A stretch of DNA of 64,000 bases, taken from the NCBI RefSeq assembly GCF_014884965.1, contig NZ_JABTBO010000007.1:1-64000 (forward strand), written 5' to 3'. The notes under the pieces were generated by a model, which did not search any database, was not told where the DNA came from, and saw only the letters and a program-made list of their open reading frames with translations. Of the stretch, positions 49,969-58,884 are shown piece by piece; the first letter of the stretch is position 1, and every line of letters begins with the position of its first letter. The translations under genes were made by a program, and so were the position numbers. Source of the stretch: Spirabiliibacterium mucosae. Its GTDB lineage: Bacteria; Pseudomonadota; Gammaproteobacteria; Enterobacterales; Pasteurellaceae.

Positions 49969-51234
49969 TTAAGCGCAGCGGATGCTTTGGTTGAACAGCT
50001 TGTCGTGAATTTGTTGCACTTGCTCGATTTCGCTGTCGAGGTTGAGGCCGTGTTTGGCGTAATCAAGGTCGATTTGCGCCTGCAGCCGCGCGGCGTGGCG
50101 CATGCGCGTTTCTTTGGCGTGCATTGAGATGGTGTGCAAGATTTTTTGCATGCGGATATGCACCTCCATAATGCTGGCACCATCGCGCGAAATCGGGCTA
50201 AAGGGCTGAGAGATCAAATCCGTTTCATCGAGTTTCACGATGCTCAACTTGTCGTATTCCAGCTCTTCTTCCTCAGTTTTGGCATCAAGCAGCAAGCGCA
50301 TTAACACCGTGAGCACTTTGATTGCGGTGCCGGGGTCGTTGACCGCAGGGGAGAGCGCACGCTGCGCCACTTCACTGAGTACAATCATGCCAAATTTCGG
50401 GTCTTGCGCATAGCTGCGGTCGTCTTCCACCACAAAAGCCGAGCAGAGGCTCTCTTGCGCCTCGTCGATTTTTTTGCTGACATAGGCCATCGCCATGCCG
50501 TTGAAAACCAACGCGCCTGGGCGCACGGCGATGTCAATTTCGCACTCGTGCTTGCTGGCAAAGGTTTGCAATTTGCCCATGTTGATGTGGGTTAAATAGC
50601 CGCTAAACCCCGCGTAAATGGCGTGTTTGTACCGCACTTTGTCAATGCCTTTGGCGCCCATGTTGGGGCGTTTGCGGTAGTTGATCAACGTCTGCTCGGT
50701 GGCCAGCTCAATTTTATCGAGCGTGTTGTTCAACCGCCCAAGTTGCGAGAGGGTTTTCACCCAGTTGATTAGGGTGTAAATCAAATACAACAGCACCCCG
50801 ATTGTCCCGACAAACAGCACAAAGCGCCCCGGCTGGCCATAATAGCCAATGCCAAGTGCGGTTTTGGCGATCACGGCATAGACAAAGGCAGAGATAAAAC
50901 TGGCAATCGCCACGCGGGTGTTGTCGTCGCCCATCACCAATTCCGTGGCGCGCGGGGTGGCACCGTTGGAGGCCGAGGCAAACGCCGAGACCATGATAGA
51001 CAATGAAAAGGTGCTCACCGCCAACATACTCGAGGCGATGATGCCAAGCAGTGAATCGAGGGTGTCGGTTTCAATGTTAATGCTGAAATTGTCAGGGAAA
51101 AACCGATTTGCCCCCGCGGCGGCAAACGCAAACACCACCGCCACCATAGCGCCGAGCACCGGCGTGACCCACAACGCGTTGCTCGGCTTTTTGAGCCATA
51201 ACAGCGCATCAAAGAAAGTATCTTTTAACGTCAT
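49969..51234 (-). CDS. DUF2254 inner-membrane protein
   Basis: 421 residues. The N-terminal 150 hold four hydrophobic segments (near 20-40, 60-85, 105-125 and 135-155). The remainder is soluble with DUF2254 features such as DPGTAIKVLTVLMRLL and SEVAQRALSPAVNDP. No biochemical function is established. It stands alone between xylB and the ABC importer operon. Confidence 0.8.
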   Translation of the reverse strand: MTLKDTFFDALLWLKKPSNALWVTPVLGAMVAVVFAFAAAGANRFFPDNFSINIETDTLDSLLGIIASSMLAVSTFSLSIMVSAFASASNGATPRATELVMGDDNTRVAIASFISAFVYAVIAKTALGIGYYGQPGRFVLFVGTIGVLLYLIYTLINWVKTLSQLGRLNNTLDKIELATEQTLINYRKRPNMGAKGIDKVRYKHAIYAGFSGYLTHINMGKLQTFASKHECEIDIAVRPGALVFNGMAMAYVSKKIDEAQESLCSAFVVEDDRSYAQDPKFGMIVLSEVAQRALSPAVNDPGTAIKVLTVLMRLLLDAKTEEEELEYDKLSIVKLDETDLISQPFSPISRDGASIMEVHIRMQKILHTISMHAKETRMRHAARLQAQIDLDYAKHGLNLDSEIEQVQQIHDKLFNQSIRCA

Positions 51235-51302
51235 AACTTACTCATGTTAATGTGTTTGCGCCATTATAAAAGGTTTTGGCTCAAGATCCAGCCCACATCG
51301 CG

Positions 51303-52328
51303 TTATTCTTTGCTTGGGTGCTGGCCGGCCAACATGCGGTCAAGCATATTGTCTGTCAGCTCAAAGTGGAAGAACTGCTGATAAAACGCTTTGGTTTTGG
51401 CGCGCACATCCAGCTCTTCAAACACGCTTGGGTGGAGCACTTTGGCCGCCCACAACACTTGCAGCGCCTCTTCGGTGCTGTAGCGATCCCACGGGAAGAC
51501 ACCCAACGGGTTGGCATACACACGGCCGTTTTTCACCGCGTTAATGCTTTTCCACACCTCATCGCTCATCACTTTGGCCACGCCTTCGCCTTTCGGGTCG
51601 TTGCCCACGATGATCACATCCGGGTTGACGCGTACGATCTCTTCCATGGTGACATCCGCCATGTTGGCTTGATCCGGCAGGGCGTTTTTGCCGCCAGCGG
51701 TGGTGATCCAATCGCCAATCATCGATTTGCCGCCGTCAACGCGCAGCAAGTTGTTGCCTGCCACAATATGCAGCACGGTTGGGCGGTCTTTGTCACTAAT
51801 CGTGCTGACTTTGTCGCTCACATACTGAATGTTGTCATCGAGCACTTTGATGTACTCTTTCGCCACTTTTTGCGCTTTTTCACCCAGCACGTCGGCGGTA
51901 ATTTGCACGCTTTTGCGCAGCCCGTCAAAGTCTTGGAACATTACTAACACCGCTGGGATGCCGGCTTGTTTGACTTGTTCGGCCATCGGTTGGCTGGAGG
52001 TGAGCACCACTTGCGGCTGCACGCTCAACAGGGATTCCAACTGCACGTCTTTGCCGTTGGTCAGCGCCGGCACTTTGGCAATCGGCGGATAGACTAAATT
52101 AAACCACGGGTTGGCTTGGATAAAATTGGTGGTGGCCACCAGGGTGTTTTGCCCACCTAAGGTGAGCACCACTTGGTTGTTGGCATGCCACAAATCGGCC
52201 ACGCGTTCAATGGTGTCTGGCAGCTCGACTTTGTTGCCTTTCATGTCTTCCACCACTTTCGCTTGCAGCGAAAACGGCAAGCAGGCCAGTGCGAGGGTGA
52301 GCGGCAGTGCCCATTTACGTAAATTCAT
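51303..52328 (-). CDS. ABC importer periplasmic binding protein, probably molybdate/tungstate (MolA-type)
   Basis: 341 residues with a signal peptide (cleavage after SLQA, residue about 23) and the two-lobed class III binding-protein fold used for siderophores, B12, heme and, in MolA of Haemophilus influenzae, molybdate/tungstate. Landmarks are VADLWHANNQVVLTLGG, DVQLESLLSVQPQVVL and NPDVIIVGNDPKGEG. By family alone it would be called an iron transporter. The ModE-like operator at 54106-54129 before the first gene of the operon favours molybdate. Last gene of a permease-ATPase-receptor operon. Confidence 0.7.
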   Translation of the reverse strand: MNLRKWALPLTLALACLPFSLQAKVVEDMKGNKVELPDTIERVADLWHANNQVVLTLGGQNTLVATTNFIQANPWFNLVYPPIAKVPALTNGKDVQLESLLSVQPQVVLTSSQPMAEQVKQAGIPAVLVMFQDFDGLRKSVQITADVLGEKAQKVAKEYIKVLDDNIQYVSDKVSTISDKDRPTVLHIVAGNNLLRVDGGKSMIGDWITTAGGKNALPDQANMADVTMEEIVRVNPDVIIVGNDPKGEGVAKVMSDEVWKSINAVKNGRVYANPLGVFPWDRYSTEEALQVLWAAKVLHPSVFEELDVRAKTKAFYQQFFHFELTDNMLDRMLAGQHPSKE

Positions 52329-52336
52329 ATTGACTC

Positions 52337-53116
52337 CTAAAGTTGTTGAATGGCGCAGATTTTGCGCCCGAGTTCCGCCACCTCAAGAATGTGCAGTGGC
52401 GTTTGATAAAGCGCGCTTAAGCGTGCTTGTGTGAGCATCTGCTCACATGGCCCGCAGGTCAGTTGCCCGCGGTCTAAAATCGCCACCTCGCTTTGCAGCA
52501 AAATGGCAAATTCCGGGTTGTGGGTGGTGATCACCACCGCATAGCCCTCATCAGAGAGCTGTTTAATCAATTGCAAGGTTTTGTACACATTGCCGTAATC
52601 GAGCGCCGAGGTCGGCTCGTCAAACAGCAATAATTTAGGCTCTTGCACCAAGGCTTTGGCGATGTTGACCAGCTGCTTTTCACCGCCGCTTAAGTGAACA
52701 TAAACCGCACTTTGCAAATGGCCAATACCCAGGCGCTCAAGGGCTTGTTGGGCCAGGGCAAAATCTTGCTCGCTGGGCTTGGCAAACACGCCCAAATAGG
52801 GCGCGCGGCCGAGCACGACATAGTCAATCACGCGGTATTCATACGTGTGAGCGGAAAGCTGGGTGACATAGGCGACATTTTGCGCAATGGTTTGCGCTGA
52901 AAGAGCGCTCAGCAGCTCGCCGTTTAACCGCACTTTGCCTTTATTCGGGGTCAAAATGCCCGTCATGCAGTTGAGCAAAGTGGATTTGCCCGCGCCATTG
53001 CGCCCGAGCAACGTGAGCATTTGCCCCTGCGCGATAGACAAGTTGATGTTATCCAAAATGGTGCGCTCACCCAGTTGGTAGTGAATGCCTTCGAGGTTCA
53101 GTAAGGGTGTCGTCAT
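52337..53116 (-). CDS. ABC importer ATPase (FecE/MolC-type)
   Basis: 259 residues, one ABC domain: Walker A LLGRNGAGKST near residue 37, signature HLSGGEKQLVNIAKAL, Walker B LLLFDEPTSALD and the switch histidine in VVITTHNPE. Its start overlaps the permease stop by four bases, so they are translationally coupled. Confidence 0.88.
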   Translation of the reverse strand: MTTPLLNLEGIHYQLGERTILDNINLSIAQGQMLTLLGRNGAGKSTLLNCMTGILTPNKGKVRLNGELLSALSAQTIAQNVAYVTQLSAHTYEYRVIDYVVLGRAPYLGVFAKPSEQDFALAQQALERLGIGHLQSAVYVHLSGGEKQLVNIAKALVQEPKLLLFDEPTSALDYGNVYKTLQLIKQLSDEGYAVVITTHNPEFAILLQSEVAILDRGQLTCGPCEQMLTQARLSALYQTPLHILEVAELGRKICAIQQL

Positions 53117-54099
53117 CGCAGCACCTGTTGTTTAATCAGCACCCAGGCAAAAAACGGCGCGCCGATAAAGCCTGTTAAAATGCCCAGCGGGATTTCTTGC
53201 ACATAGAGATTGCGCGCGAGCGTGTCGACAAACAGCAAAAAGCACGCCCCCAGCAGCACCGCGCTGGGCAGCACGCGCATATTGTTATCACCCACCATCA
53301 GGCGCGCGAGATGCGGGATAATCAGCCCCAGCCAGCCAATGGTGCCACACAAGCACACCGATGAGGCGGTCAGCAGCGTGGCGCACAGCACCATCACATT
53401 GCGCTCAACGCGCACATTCACGCCACTCAGTTGCGCCTCATGGCTGCCAAGCGAGAGCAAATTAATCCGCCAGCGCATCGCCAGCAGCAGCGCAAGGGTG
53501 ACAAGCATAATCGGCGCGAGCACCGCCAGGTTGTGATAATTCGATTTGCTCAAGCTGCCCAACTGCCAATAGACAATATCCGCCAGCTGCGTTTCAGGGT
53601 CGGCGAGGTATTTCAAAAGGCCGAGGCCGGCGAGCATAAAGCCCGAAACAATAATGCCGGCAAGCACCAGCACAATGGTGGCGTCACGCTGCACCCAGCG
53701 CGGGATTTGCATCGTCAGCGCCACGGCAATCACGCCACCGACAAAGGCGAGCGCTTGAATGTGCAAAATCGACAGCCCAAGCAAAATCGCGATGCTCGCG
53801 CCCACACACGCGCCGCTGGATACACCCAGCAAATCAGGCGAGACCAGTGGGTTGCGAAACACGCCTTGAAAGGCCGCCCCCGCCAGCGCCAACGCGCCGC
53901 CGACTAAGATGGCTGCAAGAATGCGCGGCAAGCGCAAGTTGTAGATGATATTGCTCGCCACCGTGTTCGCGCTCGGCTCGCTGAGCGCCTGCCACAGTGC
54001 AGTGGGGCTCAAGCTATAGCGCCCGATGCAAAGTGCGGTGATGGCAAGCACAATCAGCAACATGAGCAAAAAGAGATTGAAAAGGCGTGGATTTGTCAT
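53113..54099 (-). CDS. ABC importer permease (FecCD/MolB-type)
   Basis: 328 residues with about ten membrane helices of the BtuC/FecCD family: RLPRILAAILVGGALALAGA near residue 55, LGVSSGACVGASIAILLG and the C-terminal GFIGAPFFAWVLIKQQ. First gene of the importer operon, preceded by the ModE-like site. Confidence 0.88.
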   Translation of the reverse strand: MTNPRLFNLFLLMLLIVLAITALCIGRYSLSPTALWQALSEPSANTVASNIIYNLRLPRILAAILVGGALALAGAAFQGVFRNPLVSPDLLGVSSGACVGASIAILLGLSILHIQALAFVGGVIAVALTMQIPRWVQRDATIVLVLAGIIVSGFMLAGLGLLKYLADPETQLADIVYWQLGSLSKSNYHNLAVLAPIMLVTLALLLAMRWRINLLSLGSHEAQLSGVNVRVERNVMVLCATLLTASSVCLCGTIGWLGLIIPHLARLMVGDNNMRVLPSAVLLGACFLLFVDTLARNLYVQEIPLGILTGFIGAPFFAWVLIKQQVLR

Positions 54100-54105
54100 A
54101 ACACT

Positions 54106-54129
54106 CGTTGTTTAGCGGTTTACATAACG
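54106..54129. promoter_or_regulatory. Candidate ModE operator
   Basis: The 24-base site begins CGTTGTTTAG and ends TTTACATAACG. It has the same length and the same end arms (CGTT and TACATAACG) as the E. coli modA operator as I remember it, and 15-16 of 24 bases agree. It lies 7 bases before the permease start codon, where ModE-molybdate would block transcription. Confidence 0.55.
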
Positions 54130-54179
54130 TTGTATCAAAAAAACGCGCGCAGCACAACCGTGAGCCCCGCACGTTTAGG

Positions 54180-54655
54180 CTAGATGTTCGGATTGACGGC
54201 ACCGGCAAAGCCAAGCTGGCGCCAGGCTTCATAAACGGTGACGGCTACCGAGTTGGACAAATTCATGCTGCGGCTGTTGGCCACCATCGGCAGGCGGATT
54301 TTCTCACTCATCGGCAGGGTGTCTAAAATCGCTTTTGGGATGCCGCGTGTTTCTGGCCCAAACATCAAAAAATCGCCCAATTGAAACCGCACTTCGGTGT
54401 GATTTGGCCCGCCTTTGGTGGTAAGCGCAAACAGCCGCTGCGGCTTGGCTTCGCGCAAAAAGGCTTGATAAGAGGGGTATTTGTGAATTTCGGCAAATTC
54501 GTGATAATCCAGCCCTGAGCGGCGCAGTTTTTTGCGTCCCAATCAAACCCAAGCGGCTCAATCAGGTGTAGCCGAAAGCCACAATTGGCGCACAAGCGGA
54601 TGATATTGCCCGTATTTTGCGGGATTTCGGGCTCATATAACACAATATCTAACAT
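54180..54655 (-). CDS. trmL: tRNA (cytidine(34)-2'-O)-methyltransferase (one-base frameshift at 54528-54533)
   Basis: TrmL (SPOUT family) 2'-O-methylates the wobble base of certain tRNA-Leu species. The start [20 protein letters not shown] and the part from [13 protein letters not shown] to [11 protein letters not shown] are in different frames. One more T (plus strand) in the TTTTTT run at 54528-54533 gives [19 protein letters not shown] and about 159 residues, matching the family. The trefoil-knot motifs [15 protein letters not shown] and MNLSNSVAV are intact. Probably a base-calling error. Start chosen at 54655, with GGAAA eight bases before. Confidence 0.88.
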
Positions 54656-54722
54656 CATTTTTTCCAATCATTTCAAATTGGCCCTATAATACAACGAAGC
54701 CCAATGGAAACAAAACGAGATT

Positions 54723-55541
54723 ATGCCTGAATTACCCGAAGTTGAAACCACCCGCCGCGGCATCGCCCCCTATGTTGAAGGCCAAGTGATTGAATCCATT
54801 AGCGTTCGCCAGCCAAAGTTGCGCTACCCCGTAAGCGATGAGCTGACCGCACTTTGCCATGTGCGCGTGCGCAAAATTACGCGGCGGGCAAAATACCTGG
54901 TGTTTGAGTTTGATCACGGCGCCTTGGTCGGCCATTTGGGGATGTCGGGCTCACTGCGCGTGGTGGACTCCTGCGTGCCGGCGCTCAAGCACGACCACTT
55001 GCTGTTTCACCTCGCCGGCGGCAAGCAGCTGCGCTACAACGACCCGCGGCGTTTTGGCGCGTGGTTGTGGTGCGACGACATCGCCAGCTTCCCGCTGTTT
55101 CAAAAACTCGGGCCTGAGCCGCTGAGTGAAGCATTTAATGGCGCGTATTTATTTGCCCAAAGCCGCAAAAAGCAAAGTGCGGTCAAGGGCTTTTTGATGA
55201 ACAATGCTGTGGTGGTGGGCGTGGGCAATATTTACGCCAACGAGAGTTTGTTTCTCTGCCGTATCCACCCCACCAAAGCAGCCGGCCAACTCACGCGCAA
55301 GCAGTGCGATGCGCTCGCCGCCACGATTAAAACCGTGCTGGGCAACGCGATTGAACAAGGCGGCACCACGTTGCGCGATTTCATCCAACCCGATGGCACG
55401 CCAGGCTATTTTGCCCAGCAGTTGTGGGTCTACGGCCGCGCAGGCGAGGCGTGCAAAGTCTGCGGCAGCGAGATTCAAAGTGCGGTCATCGCGCAGCGCA
55501 ACAGCTTTTTCTGCCCACAATGCCAGAAAACGTCGCGCTAG
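54723..55541 (+). CDS. mutM: Formamidopyrimidine-DNA glycosylase
   Basis: MutM (272 residues) removes 8-oxoguanine and other oxidised purines from DNA and cuts the strand. The catalytic N-terminal PELPEVETT (Pro2 nucleophile, Glu3) is present, as are the helix-two-turn-helix ([20 protein letters not shown]) and the C-terminal zinc finger (CKVCGSEIQ ... FFCPQCQ). Its stop overlaps the stop of convergent coaD in a shared CTAG. Confidence 0.97.
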   Translation: MPELPEVETTRRGIAPYVEGQVIESISVRQPKLRYPVSDELTALCHVRVRKITRRAKYLVFEFDHGALVGHLGMSGSLRVVDSCVPALKHDHLLFHLAGGKQLRYNDPRRFGAWLWCDDIASFPLFQKLGPEPLSEAFNGAYLFAQSRKKQSAVKGFLMNNAVVVGVGNIYANESLFLCRIHPTKAAGQLTRKQCDALAATIKTVLGNAIEQGGTTLRDFIQPDGTPGYFAQQLWVYGRAGEACKVCGSEIQSAVIAQRNSFFCPQCQKTSR

Positions 55542-56017
55542 CGGCGCTTGTTAGCCAACGCGCTGAGCACCGGCGGCGGCACCAAGGTGGACACATCGCC
55601 GCCGTGCAGCGTGATTTCGCGAATCATCGTGGATGACACATACGACCAGCGATCCGACGGCGGGAAGAATAAACTCTCCACCCCGTGGGTGAGCAGGCGG
55701 TTGAGGTGCGAAAGCTGCAATTCGTATTCAAAATCCGCCACCGCGCGCACCCCGCGCACAATGCCTTTAATCTCGCGTTCCATAATCACATCCGCCAGCA
55801 GGCCTGAAAAGCCGAGCACCTCCACATTGTCAAGCCCGTGGCAGGATTGCGCCACCAGCGCCACGCGTTCATCAAGGCTAAACAGCGGCTTTTTGCTCGG
55901 GCTGGCCGCCACCGCCACCACCACACGCGGGAACAGTGCTGCCGCGCGGGTGATGATGTCTAAATGCCCGTTGGTGATCGGGTCAAAGGTGCCAGGGTAA
56001 ATCACTGTGGTTTGCAT
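55538..56017 (-). CDS. coaD: Phosphopantetheine adenylyltransferase
   Basis: CoaD (159 residues) makes dephospho-CoA from phosphopantetheine and ATP. The nucleotidyltransferase motif [16 protein letters not shown] lies at residues 6-21, with SLDERVALV and [12 protein letters not shown] further on. The frame is open 42 codons upstream inside waaA, but the family starts at MQTTVIYPG (56017). It overlaps the waaA end by 16 bases; coaD beside waaA is the familiar kdtA-kdtB arrangement. Confidence 0.96.
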   Translation of the reverse strand: MQTTVIYPGTFDPITNGHLDIITRAAALFPRVVVAVAASPSKKPLFSLDERVALVAQSCHGLDNVEVLGFSGLLADVIMEREIKGIVRGVRAVADFEYELQLSHLNRLLTHGVESLFFPPSDRWSYVSSTMIREITLHGGDVSTLVPPPVLSALANKRR

Positions 56018-57306
56018 AAAAAATCCTTGTCTAACATCGGCGCAATTAATGAGAGCACGCGTGATAGCGCCCCGCGGTTTTGCGCCAGCACCTGCTCGCC
56101 ACGCGCGCCAAGTGCGCTGGCAAAGTGCGGTTCGGTGAGGCATTTTATCAGCGCTTGCGCAATCGCCTCAGGCGCGCTGTTGACGATCATCACGCCGTCA
56201 ACCGCACGCAATTTGTCATACACATCGGTGAAATTGAAGACATATTCGCCGCTGATCACAGGCAACTTGAACGCCAGCGGCTCAAGCGGGTTGTGCCCAC
56301 CTATCGGCTGCAAGCTGCCGCCAACAAAGGCCACATCACTGATGCCATAAAGCGCCATCAACTCCCCCATGGTGTCGCCTAACATAACCTGCGTTTCAGC
56401 GCGTGGCGGCGTGTTGTCGCTCAACCGTGTGGTGGCCAGCCCTGCGCGGTTAAGCAACTCGGCGACTTGCTCAAAGCGCTCTGGGTGGCGCGGGACAATA
56501 ATCAACAGCGCATCCGGCCGCGTTGCGAGCAGGCGCTGATGAGCTTGAATCAGCAGCTCATCTTCACCTTGGTGCGTGCTGCCGGCAATCCACACCTTGC
56601 GCGCACCGAGCTGCCAAGTATGGCGCCAGCTGTCGATTTTCTCCGCCACAGCAGGGTTGAGCTGAATGTCGTATTTCAAATTGCCGAGGGTTTTCACCTT
56701 GTTATCCGCCACACCCAAAGTGCGGTAGCGAACCGCACTTTGCTCATCTTGCGCGGCAATCAGGCTGATTTCTTGCCACACGCTACTCAGCGCGGCGTTG
56801 AAATACCCATAGCGTTGAGCCGAGCGGGCCGAGAGCCGCGCGTTGATGATCATAAACGGAACATCACGCTTGTGCGCTTGGTGGATAAAATTCGCCCAAA
56901 TTTCCGTTTCCATCACCAAACATAACCGAGGTTGCACAAAATTAAACAGCCGCGCCATGGCATCGGGCAAGTCGTAGGGCAAGTAATAGTGCGCCACGCG
57001 CTCACCAAAGAGCGCCTTCACTCGCGCAGAGCCCGTTGGCGTGACGGAGGTGACGGTAATCGGCAGGTTTGGGTAGCGGGCGAGCAGCGCATGAATCAAC
57101 GGTGCAGCTGCCAGCGTTTCCCCCACCGATACCGCGTGAATCAAAACCCCACCCGGCTGAGGCGGCGCGGCCTTGCCATAAAACCCATAACGCTCACCGA
57201 TGCGCGTGCGATAGGCCGGATTTTTACGGCTACGCACTAGCAAATAAAGCCACACCACCGGCTGCAAGCAATATAAAAGTGCGGTATAAACCCAACGAAA
57301 GATCAT
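56002..57306 (-). CDS. waaA: Kdo transferase
   Basis: WaaA (434 residues, family GT30) adds Kdo to lipid A at the inner membrane. It has an N-terminal membrane anchor ([20 protein letters not shown]), [24 protein letters not shown] and the donor-binding [10 protein letters not shown] and [11 protein letters not shown]. Haemophilus WaaA adds a single Kdo; I cannot tell from sequence how many this one adds. It overlaps the next gene upstream by four bases. Confidence 0.96.
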   Translation of the reverse strand: MIFRWVYTALLYCLQPVVWLYLLVRSRKNPAYRTRIGERYGFYGKAAPPQPGGVLIHAVSVGETLAAAPLIHALLARYPNLPITVTSVTPTGSARVKALFGERVAHYYLPYDLPDAMARLFNFVQPRLCLVMETEIWANFIHQAHKRDVPFMIINARLSARSAQRYGYFNAALSSVWQEISLIAAQDEQSAVRYRTLGVADNKVKTLGNLKYDIQLNPAVAEKIDSWRHTWQLGARKVWIAGSTHQGEDELLIQAHQRLLATRPDALLIIVPRHPERFEQVAELLNRAGLATTRLSDNTPPRAETQVMLGDTMGELMALYGISDVAFVGGSLQPIGGHNPLEPLAFKLPVISGEYVFNFTDVYDKLRAVDGVMIVNSAPEAIAQALIKCLTEPHFASALGARGEQVLAQNRGALSRVLSLIAPMLDKDFLCKPQ

Positions 57307-58874
57307 GCGTTGTCCTTACATTGTGCCACGCCGTTGTCGCAATAGGTGATGCCCTCTTGCATAGCGCGCTTGAGCAGTTGATCATTGGCAGGCAGTGCGT
57401 CACGCTCGGCTTCATGGTGCCAAAGATGATAGGCAATGGCGGCAAAGCGCACGTTGCGGCGCTTGATGCCGTTGTTGTAAAGCCGCGCGACAAATTCACT
57501 GTCTTCCCGCCCCCAGCCGACAAAATCATTATTAAAACCGTTAATCGCCAGCGCATCATCACGGAAAAACGCCATATTGCAACCTCGAATGCCTTTAAAT
57601 TGCCCCGATTTTGGTTTGAATAACAAGCGGCTAAGCCATGGCAGATGAATGGAGGTGAAGCGTTTTTCAAAACGTGATTCAATCCCTTTGTGATACCACT
57701 TCAAGTTTGGGTAATGCATTGGATTTTGCAAAATCGCCTGCGTTTTGGCCTCAGGCAGCACCACTCGTGAGCCTTGCACAAACACACCTTTTTGCGCCAG
57801 CGCAATGTGATCAGCAACAAACGCGCGGGAGAGAATCATATCGCCATCAATCACAACCACATAATCGCTTTTTGCTTTGGCCAGCGCCAAATTGCGCGAT
57901 TGCGCTAGTTTGAAACCTTCATCAGGCTGCCAGCTGTGAATCAGCGGGATGCTAAAGTGCGGTTGGATTTGGGCGATGGCATCACGGGTGCGCGCATCGG
58001 AGCCGTCGTCGGCGATGATCACCTCACACGGCATCACCGTTTGTTGCAGCACAGAGTTAAGCACCGCCAACAGCGCGTCGGGGCGATTGTAGGTGGTGAT
58101 GATAAGCGACACCGTCAAGTTCTCGTTGGCCTCGGCCAGCTTAATGTATTTGTAATACGCACCCATCGCATTCGCGCTTGAAATGACAAAACCATCACGG
58201 CCGCTTAAAAAACCTTTTTTCAATACATAATTTTTGAAAAATGCCGCCAGGCCGTGGCTGATTGCGCTGGCGAGGCTGGCGTGCTTTTTGTGCTTTTGCT
58301 GTTGGGCAAAAAGTGCGGTGTATTGTTGCATTTTTTGGATCAAATCATCACTGCTTGCAAATGAATAGTGATCAAAGCTGTTTTTCAAGCGTACGGTTTG
58401 CACTTGCGCTGACAGCACCAAAGATTCATGCACTTGGTTGTCGTTGAATTTCACCAAAGTGCGGTTATACAGGCGCTTAACGTAATCAGGATACCAGCCG
58501 CACGTTTTAATCACACGCCCGCGGTAGTGGTTTAGGCGCAAGATGGCGTACACCGTGGCGGGGTTGCTGAGATCCAGCGCGGCGAGCTCGGCAATCAGTG
58601 GCGCGGGGAGCACCTCGTCGCTGTCGATGTTCAAAATCCAATCGTGCTTGGCAAGCTCACTGGCGCGGTTTTTCAGCGGGCCAAAGCCAATAAAAGGCGA
58701 GTGCTCAATGCGCACGTTGTCAAACTCACGGGCGATGGCCAAGGTGTTGTCGCTTGAGCCGTTATCGAGCAGCAGCACCTCATCAAAAGGGGCAAGTGCG
58801 GTCAGAACCTCTCTGAGGTACTTTTCGGAGTTTTTCACCAACATTGTCACACTGATGGGGAGTTTGTCTGTCAT
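57303..58874 (-). CDS. Fused two-domain GT2 glycosyltransferase, lipopolysaccharide core
   Basis: 523 residues made of two family GT2 domains. Domain 1 (residues about 6-250) starts SVTMLVKNSEKYLREVL, has DNGSSDNT and the acidic IDSDE, and ends in the WaaE/LgtF-like NQVHESLVL part; LgtF adds glucose to heptose I in Haemophilus, next to waaA. Domain 2 (about 255-515) has SLIITTYNRPDALLAVL, DDGSDARTR, VIDGDMILS and the galactosyltransferase-like GWGREDSEFVARLYNNG. A fusion of two transferases suggests that two sugars are added in turn. Position between waaA and the phosphoethanolamine transferase supports a core-assembly role; the sugars are inferred. Confidence 0.8.
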   Translation of the reverse strand: MTDKLPISVTMLVKNSEKYLREVLTALAPFDEVLLLDNGSSDNTLAIAREFDNVRIEHSPFIGFGPLKNRASELAKHDWILNIDSDEVLPAPLIAELAALDLSNPATVYAILRLNHYRGRVIKTCGWYPDYVKRLYNRTLVKFNDNQVHESLVLSAQVQTVRLKNSFDHYSFASSDDLIQKMQQYTALFAQQQKHKKHASLASAISHGLAAFFKNYVLKKGFLSGRDGFVISSANAMGAYYKYIKLAEANENLTVSLIITTYNRPDALLAVLNSVLQQTVMPCEVIIADDGSDARTRDAIAQIQPHFSIPLIHSWQPDEGFKLAQSRNLALAKAKSDYVVVIDGDMILSRAFVADHIALAQKGVFVQGSRVVLPEAKTQAILQNPMHYPNLKWYHKGIESRFEKRFTSIHLPWLSRLLFKPKSGQFKGIRGCNMAFFRDDALAINGFNNDFVGWGREDSEFVARLYNNGIKRRNVRFAAIAYHLWHHEAERDALPANDQLLKRAMQEGITYCDNGVAQCKDNA

Positions 58875-58884
58875 GGAGGCCTCG

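Noticed and set aside
51303-54099. Siderophore/ferric iron importer as the main call
   Set aside because: Family fit is good, but no Fur box is visible and a ModE-like site is; kept only as the alternative.
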